Origin: Setomelanomma holmii
Taxonomy: Eukaryota; Ascomycota; Dothideomycetes; Pleosporales; Phaeosphaeriaceae
Length of the DNA: 64,000 bases
Direction: 5' to 3'
Assembly (NCBI GenBank): GCA_010015745.1
Contig: ML978191.1
Coordinates: 186,001-250,000, forward strand
Made by a program: the position numbers and the translations under genes. A model generated the notes under the pieces. The model was not told the origin of the DNA and ran no database searches. It saw only the letters and a program-made list of their open reading frames with translations. Position 1 is the first letter of the stretch, and each line of letters begins with the position of its first letter. Shown here one piece after another: positions 1 to 9,740 of the stretch.

Positions 1-738
1 AGGCACTTCAACATCAGGAAACCAAAGTGGACCACGAGGCGCGAAGTAATGAGCAGTCCACATTGCACCCGGCGATCTCTCGACTTGATTGTTCACTGGC
101 GGATCGAGCAGACCAAGGTCGAGAGTCCGAATACTGTTGACGGAAATTTCACACATCGCCAGAACAAACGCTGCAGGTATGTAACCTCGTAACCGAATGA
201 CGTGCACCTTGTCCGCTTTCGCCTCGCGCACAAATGTACACGGAGGCGGACTTTGACCGGAAGCGTCGATTTGTCCGATTGCTTCAAGTGTACTGAGATT
301 CGGTAGCGATAGCATCATATCCCAGATGCATGGAGGACTCTTGTGGGTTATCGTAAGACAAAGGTGGCGTACGTAAGTGGCGATTACCATCCAGTGCTGT
401 GATTGATCTGCAGTACGATATAGATTTCGAACGGCCGTGCCAAACTTTGCATTGTGACGCTCGAAGACACGGTCTCTCGCATACTTGTCTCGGTAGGACC
501 ACGGATCGCGAAGCTCGTCATCAAACCACGCTCGAGGACAGTCGAGGAACGCGTTCATAGCGTAGTAATCGTCATGTGCGTCCTGGCGATGCAGCTCGAT
601 GTTGCGCCATAGGGCAGCTTGGGCAAAGTCCCTGTACCTCTTCGAGACTCGAGCGAGCTTCGTCAGGTGATGGGGTCGCAGATAGGTGATGACCTCGTTG
701 ATGAGCTCCGTAGGCAGAGTATCGAGAGGTGCCACCAT
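1..738 (-). CDS. F-box protein, C-terminus beyond window edge
   Basis: One open frame runs from an ATG at 738 to base 1 (246 codons) without a stop, so the gene continues past the left edge. Residues about 5-45 read as an F-box (LDTLPTELINEVITYL, then a Leu/Trp-rich helix ending LWRNIELH), the Skp1-binding module of SCF ubiquitin ligases. The rest carries scattered Leu/Ile-rich stretches such as VRHLCLT and IRTLDLG, as in fungal F-box proteins with leucine-rich-like substrate regions. The start was chosen because it places the F-box at the N-terminus and no in-frame ATG lies just upstream. The substrate is unknown. A second, damaged F-box gene lies about 0.5 kb away on the same strand. Confidence 0.75.
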   Translation of the reverse strand, partial: MVAPLDTLPTELINEVITYLRPHHLTKLARVSKRYRDFAQAALWRNIELHRQDAHDDYYAMNAFLDCPRAWFDDELRDPWSYRDKYARDRVFERHNAKFGTAVRNLYRTADQSQHWMVIATYVRHLCLTITHKSPPCIWDMMLSLPNLSTLEAIGQIDASGQSPPPCTFVREAKADKVHVIRLRGYIPAAFVLAMCEISVNSIRTLDLGLLDPPVNNQVERSPGAMWTAHYFAPRGPLWFPDVEVP

Positions 739-1244
739 GGTATGCAATACTGAAGATTTGGTAAGACGCGCTCTTGTCTTTATGTTCACGAAAGCCACCG
801 TAGGTGCGGGTGCTGGTGCTGGTGCTGGTGCTGTTGTGCGGAGCTCACTATTCCAATTGATTTGGTCAGTGATCGGGGAGATACGCAGGCCACGACAAAG
901 GTACCATGGTGAGGTGAGCGAATGGCTCTGAAGGTGTGAGGTCGATGTATCGGGGATAGGAAGGGAAGGAGCGTGCACAACACCTGCAACTCAACGCGCC
1001 ATCACGTGCATCGCAGGATAATAACCTTCCAAGGTTAGAAGGTACCTACGACACGCCTCAAACCATTATCAATTCGGAAGCAAATCGGCTAAGTAATTGT
1101 AAAGAGTGCATTTATAAGCTGCAGAGTATATGCCCCTCTTCAAGCAAAATATTCGATGCGTAAATGTCCTCCAAAAGAATCTATTCGCCATACCAGCTTC
1201 CACACAGCCCGTTAGTATGGCCGTCCACCAAGAAACTCGGAAGC
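739..1244. other. Intergenic, 506 bp, with short repeat
   Basis: This lies between two reverse-strand F-box loci. I see no gene. It holds a short six-base tandem repeat (TGCTGG type) at about 804-834, close upstream of the F-box start at 738. Confidence 0.6.
804..834. repeat. Hexanucleotide microsatellite (TGCTGG)n
   Basis: Between 811 and 834 the unit TGCTGG occurs three times in a row followed by a near-copy, and the preceding bases GGTGCGGG are a degenerate copy. It lies 70-100 bp upstream of the F-box start codon at 738, in the presumed promoter or leader. Confidence 0.8.
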
Positions 1245-2935
1245 TCATCCATCTTCAAGTTCTAGACTTGCCTCTCGGTCTTCATCCTCTTCGTCGGTCT
1301 CAGAATGTGGCAACGGCGCAGTGAATCCGGGCTCGATAAGAGTCTTGTAATAGGGCTCGTACGATCCTGGCATGCGCTCAACGTTGAGCTTCAAGCCAAT
1401 CTTGATGAGCTCGTCCGCCGCATATCGAAAAAAAACGACATCTTCCGGATCCAGCTCAAAGACTTCCGTCTGTTCTCCCTGGCGAGGAGCGTCCGTCTTT
1501 ATGCCCAGAGTCAGCCATTTGGGAGGCTTTAACTTCGATGCGAGGTGACGTAGAGCCCGCGACACAGCTTCTCCGAGGTTTTTGACCTCCCCGATTGCTT
1601 TGTGAAGTCTCGAGATGAGTCGGTGCATGTGGCCTACGGTAAACTTATCCAAGGTCATTTGTCGAAGGCTGGCTGGGAAGATGCCGTGCGGATCGGAGAG
1701 TGCCTCAAGAGTGAAATCGACTGGAGGGACGATGAGATCAATGTCTACTATCAAGTCGCGCGAATTCTTCAGATTTCGGAAAGTATCGAAACGTCCAAAG
1801 GCGGACTGATAAAGTCGTGTTGCGACCATTCGAATATCCCAAGAAGAGGTGTATGTTTCTCCAAGGCCCGAACGAGATCGATCATCTGAGTTCGCTCATG
1901 AGGTCGGTCTGATTCGCGATAGCGGTAGTAGTGAAGTTCGTGGAGGTTTGCAAGCCATGGGGAAGCGACCACTGTTGCAATGTCGTTTGCATCGAGTATG
2001 TCAACACTGGCAAAATCCAACCTCCGCAAAGATGGTTTCGAAGATAGTGGCTGAGGAAGGCCAAAGAATCCGTCGAGCCGACTGAAATTACGCACGTCGA
2101 AGGTTGTCAGTTCGGTTGCCTTGTCGTCGCGACTCCCAATCTGGGCAGACGTCATCGAGGGACGTATTGTTAGAGATGCAGAGTAATCCTCAAAGCTACT
2201 CACGCTCAGTGTTTGGAGCTTGTTGAAAGGAGTCGAATTGCCACTTTCGCAAGGCATGACCATCATTAAAGTATGTGTCAATCTTATCCTCCGTTGATCG
2301 ATAATGTCAAGCTCATGGAGATTGATCGCCATGCAAAGGATGAGAGCCAGTGGGGGGTCGATCTGGCGAGCGGCGGTGAATGATATTGAAGTGAACCACT
2401 TTGATTTGAACCCGTGGTCCTATTCGAAGGAAGGAACCAGTGCCAAAGTCTGATTTACCTAGGCTCGAATCTTGTCGGCATTCTGCCAAAGACGCCCCTC
2501 TAGTGTACTAATGCTAAATTCATCATCTAAAGGCCCTGGATCGACTTCCCCGTCCTCTGGGCTGATACTTGCAACATGGGAAGCAAGCTCTGGTTGATCG
2601 ATAAGTGTCAGGAGAAGGAGCCTTAAATGTTAACATGTGAGAGAGGAGGATTGAGGAAGAAGTTGGTTGACTGATAAGTATATCAAAGAGAGCGAATATA
2701 TATCCTCCTATTACATAATCAGTAATGAAACGCGCTACTCCTGAGTAGGCGTAGATGCTGACATTAAAGTACCATCCGGCCTCTCGGGAAAACTCAAAGT
2801 CCCATAGAGATGTGGCTCCGCAACTATCCGGTAGCACTCCGACAACTGCGAAAAAGCGCTCAATGTCCGCGCATCTCCAACGAGAAAGCCTGCAATCCTA
2901 GAGTCCAATTCCGTGGAGAGTTGGCTAAGCGACAT
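1245..2935 (-). pseudogene. F-box gene, apparently broken by frame lesions
   Basis: Reading leftwards from the ATG at 2935, an F-box-like start (MSLSQLSTELDSRI) ends at 2739. A good intron (2622-2738, 117 nt, ending ATTTAAG) joins it to LLLLTLIDQPELASHV, a stretch typical of fungal F-box proteins. That frame then meets an in-frame TAG near 2460, while homologous-looking protein continues in another frame (QIKVVHFNIIHRRSPD, MAINLHELDI). The gap between frames is only 39 nt if read as an intron, and the TAG lies before its donor. A second frame change occurs near 1790-1825: one frame stops after DVSILSEI and the next carries LKNSRDLIVDIDL to the stop at 1245. Two disruptions in a recognisable protein suggest a decaying gene. 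Sequencing error or unusual splicing remain possible. Confidence 0.5.
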
Positions 2936-3306
2936 CGCGTTTATGCCGAAGGTCTCAATTTGCGGTGGTTGAGCGAGGTAATTCGAACGTAATGAACAGG
3001 GTATTGCAGACCTGAGTGATTCTTTAAGCATAAGAGCGCCAAGACGGAGTGCAAACGAGCATGTGAAGTTGAAGTGAAAGGTACGAGTCATGACCTCTGC
3101 GCGCTACAATAGTTCCGCTGTACCGCAAGCAATCGCGCAATCTAATTGTAGCGTTCACCTCGTCGCTTTAGATAATAGTAAGCATAATCGGATCAATGAT
3201 TCCCATCTACTGTCTCATCTTCCAAAGCTTTTGTGACACGATTTCCACCCATTTCTCCTTCTCTCCCCAGTATAACGTTCTGACTTTCTCCAACTTTTTC
3301 ACTGTC
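2936..3306. other. Intergenic, 371 bp
   Basis: This is upstream of the F-box pseudogene and downstream of the small secreted protein gene, both on the reverse strand. Nothing beyond presumed promoter and 3' sequence is visible. Confidence 0.5.
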
Positions 3307-3755
3307 CTAATAACCCGTCACGACCGGTGTTGCACTCCCTCCATGTCTAGCAACACTCTTCTTACACGTGGTGACTGTCGCAGTCACTGTACCCGGCGCA
3401 GTCGTTACAGTCTGGCACGGCTACATCGTCTTAGCATACGCTTGCAGAGCGCAGATCCAAGTACTCACAAGCCCGACTCCCAGCACTCTGGTCTCTAGCG
3501 CACACCCAACGCAGTCTGTGTACACTGTCGTAGTCTTCGTGTGCTGCTTAAAGGTGCAATCGATGTCGAAGGTCGGCGCTCGCAGAACGTTCATTGTGCA
3601 TGTTGGCTCAGGCGTTGGCACCGCGGATGTTGTTGAGGTGTGCAGTGGCGAACATGTCCTGCAGGAATGCATTAGAGGACTTCATGCTAATGGAGACATA
3701 CGTACACTTGTGATGTAAATGCGATCAAGAAGGCCGCCAAGCATAAGACATGCAT
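3307..3755 (-). CDS. Small secreted cysteine-rich protein (117 aa)
   Basis: Three exons on the reverse strand: 3755-3706, 3658-3469 and 3420-3307. The introns are 47 and 48 nt, with GTACGT and GTGAGT donors and CTAAT/CTAAG branch-like sites. The product has 117 residues. Residues 1-17 form a signal peptide (hydrophobic core LCLAAFLIAF). The mature part has seven cysteines (19, 37, 51, 66, 69, 82, 99), including a CxxC at 66-69, and is rich in Thr and Val (TTTVYTDC, TVTTAPGTVTATV). No enzyme domain is recognisable. The size, secretion signal and cysteine content are those of fungal small secreted proteins, which include effectors and wall-associated proteins; the role here is unknown. An odd number of mature cysteines would leave one unpaired or allow dimerisation. 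Confidence 0.75.
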
Positions 3756-4239
3756 CGTAGTGAAAAAGGCCCGCGATTATGGATGGAACCGAATATTCTT
3801 GTTCTTAAAATGTGGAATAAATCATTTGCATCAGCGTTCGCATGACTACTTATACTTCAGCTTACGCGGTCTCGACACGGAAGTAACACAGAGTGTTGGA
3901 ACTAGAGTAGAAGGAATGTAAAGTAGAAGTGGCCTTGGCGGGAAGTCGGGGCGCGGTCCTGAGCAGTACGAAAACCAATATCATTAGCACATTAGCCACG
4001 AGCCAGACCATGTGCGTGGCGTCCGACCCTTGGAATATACATGAGCCCCAACTCCATGCGCAAGCGCAGCTAGTTGCAGGAAAAGACTGTCAAAGACAGT
4101 GAGAATGCTGATTTTTCCGTAATCATCTTCCGCTTCCGCCAATGCCACCCTCCGCGCTCGGTCAATCCCCTCCTCCTCATCTCCTTCGCAATTTGCTTCG
4201 GCAATTTTGAAATCTTGTTCATATGGTGATATGAGACGC
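3756..4239. other. Intergenic, 484 bp
   Basis: This lies upstream of the secreted-protein gene and downstream of the opsin gene, both on the reverse strand. I see no gene or clear regulatory site. Confidence 0.5.
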
Positions 4240-5268
4240 TTACGCGCCATCATCCTCACCAAGGCGGACGGCACCCTCACGGTTGAGACCGTTAGACCAA
4301 AAGCCGTTAAGCTCAACATCGCTCTCACGCAACTTAGCGTGAGTGATCAGAAGCCAGGCACCGAAGACACCCTTGGCAAGGACATCCAAGACGGCATAAG
4401 CGATGACTTCACCATCGACACCAATCTTGCGAGCACCATCGGCGAGACCCCAGACACTAACGAGGTCAGCAAAAGAAATGATATGTGGCAACGGGGATAC
4501 TCACATTGGGTAGGCAGTCCAGAGAACAAGGGTGTAGGCAGCAATGGAGACGAAGAAGGTGCGAAGCTTAGGGCCCTTGGCCGTGGCATTGGCTCCACCG
4601 TTCAAGGCAAGGTGCCAGACAACGAAGATGTAGGCAATGCAGGCAATGGTGTACCAGCCCCACTTCTGTGGAGTACCCTCCTCACCCAAGGCAGCAAAGA
4701 GACCGGTCAAGATCATGATGAGATCGGCGACAATGGCCATGAAGATGTGTCCACCAGACATGCCAGCCAGAAGACCAAGATCGAGAAGCAGAAGAGGTGT
4801 GGTCAAGCTCCAGTCGACGTAACGGGCCCAGAACACCTGACGATGAACCTCAGTGAAGGTGTCAGGGACGTGGTCGTGCTGCTCGCGAACAGTGATCTTC
4901 TGGACGGAGATACCGTGTCCGGTGGCCATGGCAAAGTATGACAGAGCGGCGAAAATGGTAATCATGGTGGTGATGGTGTGGTAGAGACGCTTAGACTGAG
5001 CTTGGAGTTAGCGGGCTGACGCAGCTTCGTCGCGCCACGAAGAACCTACAAGCGGAACTCTCCATGACAGAGCAGTGAAGCCAGCAGATGCGATGAGCAT
5101 GAGAACGAAGACAACCCATAGTGTCTTCTTGCCAGAGTCACCAATGACCTGGTAGTCTACGGGGTTTGGCAGCACCGAAGGTATGGGAGCGACGTGCGAG
5201 GGCTTGCTGGTGGGTACAGGAATAAGAGAGGTCTTCTTCAAGACCTCCTCGAGTGTGTCGACGATCAT
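4240..5268 (-). CDS. Microbial (type 1) rhodopsin, proton-pump type
   Basis: Three exons (5268-5050, 4995-4505, 4456-4240) encode 308 residues; the introns are 54 and 48 nt. It is a seven-helix retinal protein of the plasma membrane, very similar to Leptosphaeria rhodopsin, a light-driven outward proton pump. Helix C reads RYVDWSLTTPLLLLD: D134 and T138 match the bacteriorhodopsin acceptor D85 and T89, and D145 matches the donor D96. Helix G carries AVLDVLAKG, with D261 (D212 equivalent) and the retinal-binding K265 (K216 equivalent). Having both carboxylates implies pump rather than sensor function (inference from the family). The retinal partner, a carotenoid oxygenase, is not in the window. 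The Leptosphaeria protein is about the same length, so the model looks complete. Confidence 0.95.
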
Positions 5269-6575
5269 TCTGGCGGTGTCGTGGGTTGATGAGCTTGAAT
5301 TGATTCGAAGCCTCGTGGTATGGAGATGGTGAGAGGAGGCTGCGGATGATGGCGGTTTTAAAGAGGAGAGCTGTAGCCTAGCTATGCGGTCACCTGTACA
5401 TAGCTCGGCAGGAGCTATACAAAGCTGGAAGTCACGACGTCATTCCCCTCACATCATGCACGGCCCGGCCGATTTCATTGGTGCATCCAGCGGCTCATTC
5501 GACGAGCTGCGACATGCGAACCCGTCCAAGCGCCAGGAAAACAAGCCCGCGAGCTACGATATAATAACTGAGCTACTCGGGGCCATCAACTGTGTCGAAA
5601 TGTGGTGCATTGCCTGCGCAAGCGATGCTATTGCGGCCGTTGCTGAATCATGGACGCGTCGTCATGGACAAAACCAAAATCCCATCGATGCCGATCGATG
5701 TACCCCACACTTTAGAGCTTCTGCACCGATCGAGCTTATCACGTGTCCAACACGCTCAGCCTCACAAACCTGTTTCAGTACCGCTGAAGTCCGAGTCTCG
5801 CCCCGTGTCTGGATCATTGGCATGACGTTGCTTCAGCAACCAACTGGTGAGTTTTCTACCGCAAGCAGCATCCTGGAGTGCTGATGCGTTGTAGCGACAA
5901 TAGCCTTTCCCAACAACAATCGATCCAGAAATACCTCAGGATACTTCTGGTACGAGGTCAGGCTCACAATCAAGTGCGGAGAAGCTTGTAAGGATGCACG
6001 CGTGTGCAAGGATGCCTAGTCGCATCGACGCGTTTCCAAGACCTGAGAGCGAAGCGGGGCTGCTCATGTCACCGACCGCCGTCAACTCACCCTTATTGTT
6101 TTTCGATCATGTGAGCAATTCCATAATTTGCGCATCGGCTTATCATATTGAGCAGTCGAAAGTCCCGTTGGGTTTTAAACGGCCCCGTTGAGTAAGGCCT
6201 GGTAGGTAAGCCTAACGAGGACATCTCCAACGTCTGAATACAGACGCATAGCACCCACCGTACAAGGGTGGGTGATGCTCAAAAAACGTACTTGCGTTGT
6301 CACTCTCGCATGCGTACATATGGCACTGCCAGGCCATGCCATATGTTCTTTGGCAATCCCGAAGGAGCTTGAGATTCTCGATGGTCGTGGTATGAGACGC
6401 GCGACTCTAAGCTAATAAACCCAGCTCTGTCACCGTATCTCATAAACTGTAGCCGCATCTCAGAGGAAGCCACATCTATCAGCTGCCGAACGTCGCTTGT
6501 CAATCACGATACATCGATCCTCACACGTACCAACCTTTTGCAGTAACAAGAGCACTAGCCTTCACGAGATGCACG
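5269..6575. other. Divergent intergenic region, 1.3 kb
   Basis: This lies between the opsin start (reverse) and the HET-domain start (forward), so it should hold both promoters. It contains a stem-loop at 6246-6278. A 166-codon forward frame at 5384-5884 has no recognisable domain, and I do not support it as a gene. Confidence 0.5.
6246..6278. other. Stem-loop (12-bp stem with 2-nt bulge)
   Basis: GCAT (6246-6249) and CACCCACC (6252-6259) pair with GGTGGGTG (6267-6274) and ATGC (6275-6278), leaving a two-base bulge and a seven-base loop. It lies about 300 bp upstream of the HET-domain start codon. An A run follows it. Confidence 0.6.
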
Positions 6576-8712
6576 ATGATTCAGTGGCGTCTCCCTACTT
6601 CTGAGTCGAGCTCTCCTACTCATGGACCATACTCTCCCGTTAGAACAGATATAGACAGCAACGAGAGTGATCATGAACATCCCGCTCGGGCGGCGACAAC
6701 GCCGTCTTACTCTTTACGCAAGTCTTTAGCTTCATTTGTTCCCTATTTGGACAAAGCATCAAATCCAACGCACGACGACTGCATCAATATTGTTGCCGTA
6801 GAGACTTGGTTGCGATATTGCGATCAATACCACGGAGATCATTGTCTGTCTAGCTCTAAAGTATGGACACCAGTCCCTTCCAGTCCCAAATGGCTCATTG
6901 ACATTGAGCGATATTGCCTCGTTCCCGGAATTGGCGTAGACAGATACTGGACACTTTCATATGTCTGGGGAGGCTCGCAGTCGACAAGCTTGACCAAGGG
7001 CAATCTGGAAGAGTTGCAGGTTGAGGACGCCCTGGTGTCCCCTTCAGTCCAACTGCCCGCCACGATTAAAGATGCCATGCGCCTGGTCGGGCAGCTGAAT
7101 GGGAGGTATCTGTGGGTTGACAAACTATGCATCCCGCAAGATGACGGTCCTGCAAAGAAGCTGGAGCTGGAAGCCATGGCCGCGATATATGCTCGAGCCT
7201 ATGCAACAATCGTGGCTGCTCAGGGCGGAGACACAGATGAAGGGCTTCATGGCGTATCTGGAGGGTCTAAAACGCGGGACTTGCGTAAGTTCCGTCTCAA
7301 CAGCCAGCCAGCCAATGCATATCACCGGCGCAATGATGATATATCATTGTTTGAAGAGCAAACAGGTCCGATCCCTGATGTTGAGGAGTTGGAGAACCAG
7401 TCGTACCAGCTTATGAGGTCTACATGGAACTCGCGGGGGGTGGACATTCCAGGAGCAATTGTTTTCACAACGAAAGGTCATATTCCAGAATGACACGGTC
7501 AATTGGGAATGCCACTGTACAGCCTGCAGCGAAGCACAGCATAATCTTGGGGCGCTAGTCCTCAAGCCCTGCGACCGAACTGCCAACACGAAAGAAGCAG
7601 GTATTAAGTCTGCGCCCTGGCCTGACTTCTACCGTTTCGCCCGTCTGGTTTGTCTCTACAACATACGCGATTTCACATTCCCAGAAGATGCATTAGATGC
7701 ATTTGATGGCGCGACCTCAGTCTTCGGCCCTTCCTTCACAGGCGGGCTTGTCTCCGGCCTGCCTCAGATGTTCTTTAATGCAGCGCTTCTTTGGCAGCCA
7801 AACTGGAAATTGGAGAGACGGGCCTGCGCAGGTCCAGATGTGGACCATGCTATCCTGCCCAGCTGGTCTTGGGTTGGCTGGCAGGGCAATCTCCATTCTG
7901 AAAGTTGGCGCAGTGGCTATGGGTATCTGCGGCGCAACCCAGATGAGTATTCGAGAGGCTTCCCCGACATCTGGCAGCCATGCTCGTGGCGCACTGTGTC
8001 AACGGTCAAATGGTGGCACTCAGCCACCGTCGATGGTCATAGAACTTCAATAGTCTCGACCTCAGAGACAAAAGAAAGTCCTGATGACGCCTCAATTATA
8101 GAGCAGCTACCCCCGGGCTGGAGTCAGAAGTGGTGCGAAGTTCTAGAGCGCCTATACTTCACCCACGAAAGCGATCCGGATCAGGACTTTTGGCGTCCGG
8201 TGCCAATCAACTCCAAAGACGAGGGACACCGCCCCGACGATTACGATTCGCGTTCGCGTTTCCTACGCTGCACTACGAGGCGTGGCTATCTTCGCAGCGG
8301 ATGTGCAATCCGACAGGGACATGTACAGTGCCGTGCGATCAATCTCTGCGACGAGGACGATACGTGGGCTGGGGCTACGAGACTCAATCTTGCTGACACA
8401 TACGATCCGTCTTGGACGTTCAGAAAGCAATTCGGTGTTATTCCTGAAGATGGCAAGGTCGGTTCTTCGGAGCCTCTGCTTGAACTCATTGAATTGTCGC
8501 GTGGAAAGGTCCGAGACCAAGTCACGGAAAGAGTAAGTTTCGACGAATGGGACGAGCCTGAATGCCCAAGACACTCTGGACTATACAAGTTCTACAACGT
8601 CATGTGGGTGAGGTGGGAGAATGGGATTGCTTATAGAAGAGCTGTAGGACGAGTGGTCGACCACATTTGGGAAAAGATCGCAACGGAGAAAATCCATGTC
8701 ACGATAGGTTAG
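6576..8712 (+). pseudogene. HET-domain gene with a one-base frameshift
   Basis: Two long forward frames together make one HET (heterokaryon incompatibility) protein of about 710 residues. Frame one (6576-7493) carries the conserved HET blocks: YWTLSYVWGG from residue 124, an LPATIKDAM stretch, then YLWVDKLCIPQDD. The third block (SRG, then WTFQEQ) is split: SRG is in frame one, while WTFQEQLFSQR is in the next frame, which runs open to 8712. The switch falls in a run of six G at 7435-7440, where five would keep the frame. No GT-AG intron fits there, because the break lies inside the motif. HET proteins trigger cell death when unlike strains fuse. As written, the gene would end early at 7493. 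Either the allele is inactive or one G is a sequencing error. Confidence 0.8.
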
Positions 8713-9740
8713 GACCACTGCACCAGTGCAATGGAGTTGGCTGGAAAGCTCGAAAAGAATATGCCGGATTCGACCTTAGAGCAAGCAAAGTCGACTGTTC
8801 AAAACCAGGGATGGGTGAGCACAATGGTCAAAGTGCTCGATGACTAGGCAGCAACCATGGTGAGTCCGAGTAGTCTAACTGCGACGGACATGTGATCCGA
8901 AAATGCGGCTGACAAGTAGGAGGTCATTGGTAAAAGCTGTCCCGCTCTGCCTGCCACTGCTGTGTGGATTCCGTTCGTATTGGAAACAGGGTGAAATGTT
9001 GAGTGGCGCAGTTTCCACAACAATACTAGAGTCGTCAAAGAACATGTCCTTTCCTTCTGTGTTCGAGGCCAAGACATTGCGAAACATGCATCTTTCTTGA
9101 TGGTCGTGAGTGCCGCATCTTTGACAACATGGCGCGCTGACAAAGCCGCAATATCCTCGACGCTCATTGGCCAGCCGCTCCTTCCTCACACACCACGAAC
9201 AACCGCAACCGTCGCACCACGATGCAGCGCAGCCACCATGTTTGCTCGACGGTCCGTTTTACGTGATGTCCTAGACTGCAAGTAGCACCCACCCACGTCT
9301 CGCCGGCTTATCGCCAACCCAGCCAATTCAATGCATGACGAGGATTCTGCTTAGCGCCGACATCAAGGTACTCTGGGCACAGAATAGCGATTTTCGGCCC
9401 TCAAGCCTCAACAAGCACGCCCAAGCACCATCCATCAGTCCATCAAGGTGCCTGGCTACCTTTGGGTGTTATATAGAGCGACTCCCAAGCTTTTCCATCG
9501 ACACGTTTAACCGCTTAGCTGGATCACTTGCGTCACGACGCTCTGCATATTTCGGTTCTAAACCACATTTCTGGGACCTTCACAACCGCAAAGACCGCTT
9601 TGGGCATTGCAGATCGCTTGTACGGACCGGTGGATGCTTCCAAATCCAACACAAACGGTTCTTCAGATCCCCGCTTGACACTGTCTTGAACCAACAAACA
9701 AGTCACTTGCTTGTCGCTGTCACTTCTGATTTCCGCTACC
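8713..9740. other. Intergenic, 1.0 kb, upstream of the ZIP transporter
   Basis: I find no supportable gene between the HET-domain gene and the ZIP transporter. Overlapping reverse frames at 8844-9189 have no recognisable domain. A TATA-like site lies at 9470-9476. Confidence 0.5.
9470..9476 (+). promoter_or_regulatory. TATA-like box (TATATAG)
   Basis: TATATAG lies 265-271 bp upstream of the ZIP transporter start codon. It could position transcription with a leader of about 200 nt. It is a single short match, so the assignment is weak. Confidence 0.3.

Noticed and set aside
2395..2430. tRNA B-box-like GGTTCAAATC on the reverse strand
   Set aside because: No A box or cloverleaf can be drawn at the right distance, and the bases encode part of the F-box protein (RVQIK).
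5384..5884. 166-codon forward frame between opsin and HET genes
   Set aside because: It has no recognisable domain and an amino-acid make-up like translated non-coding DNA, and it lies in a divergent promoter region.
8844..9189. Overlapping reverse frames of 104-107 codons
   Set aside because: Two frames of similar length overlap each other; neither has a domain, and I found no splice pattern that joins them.
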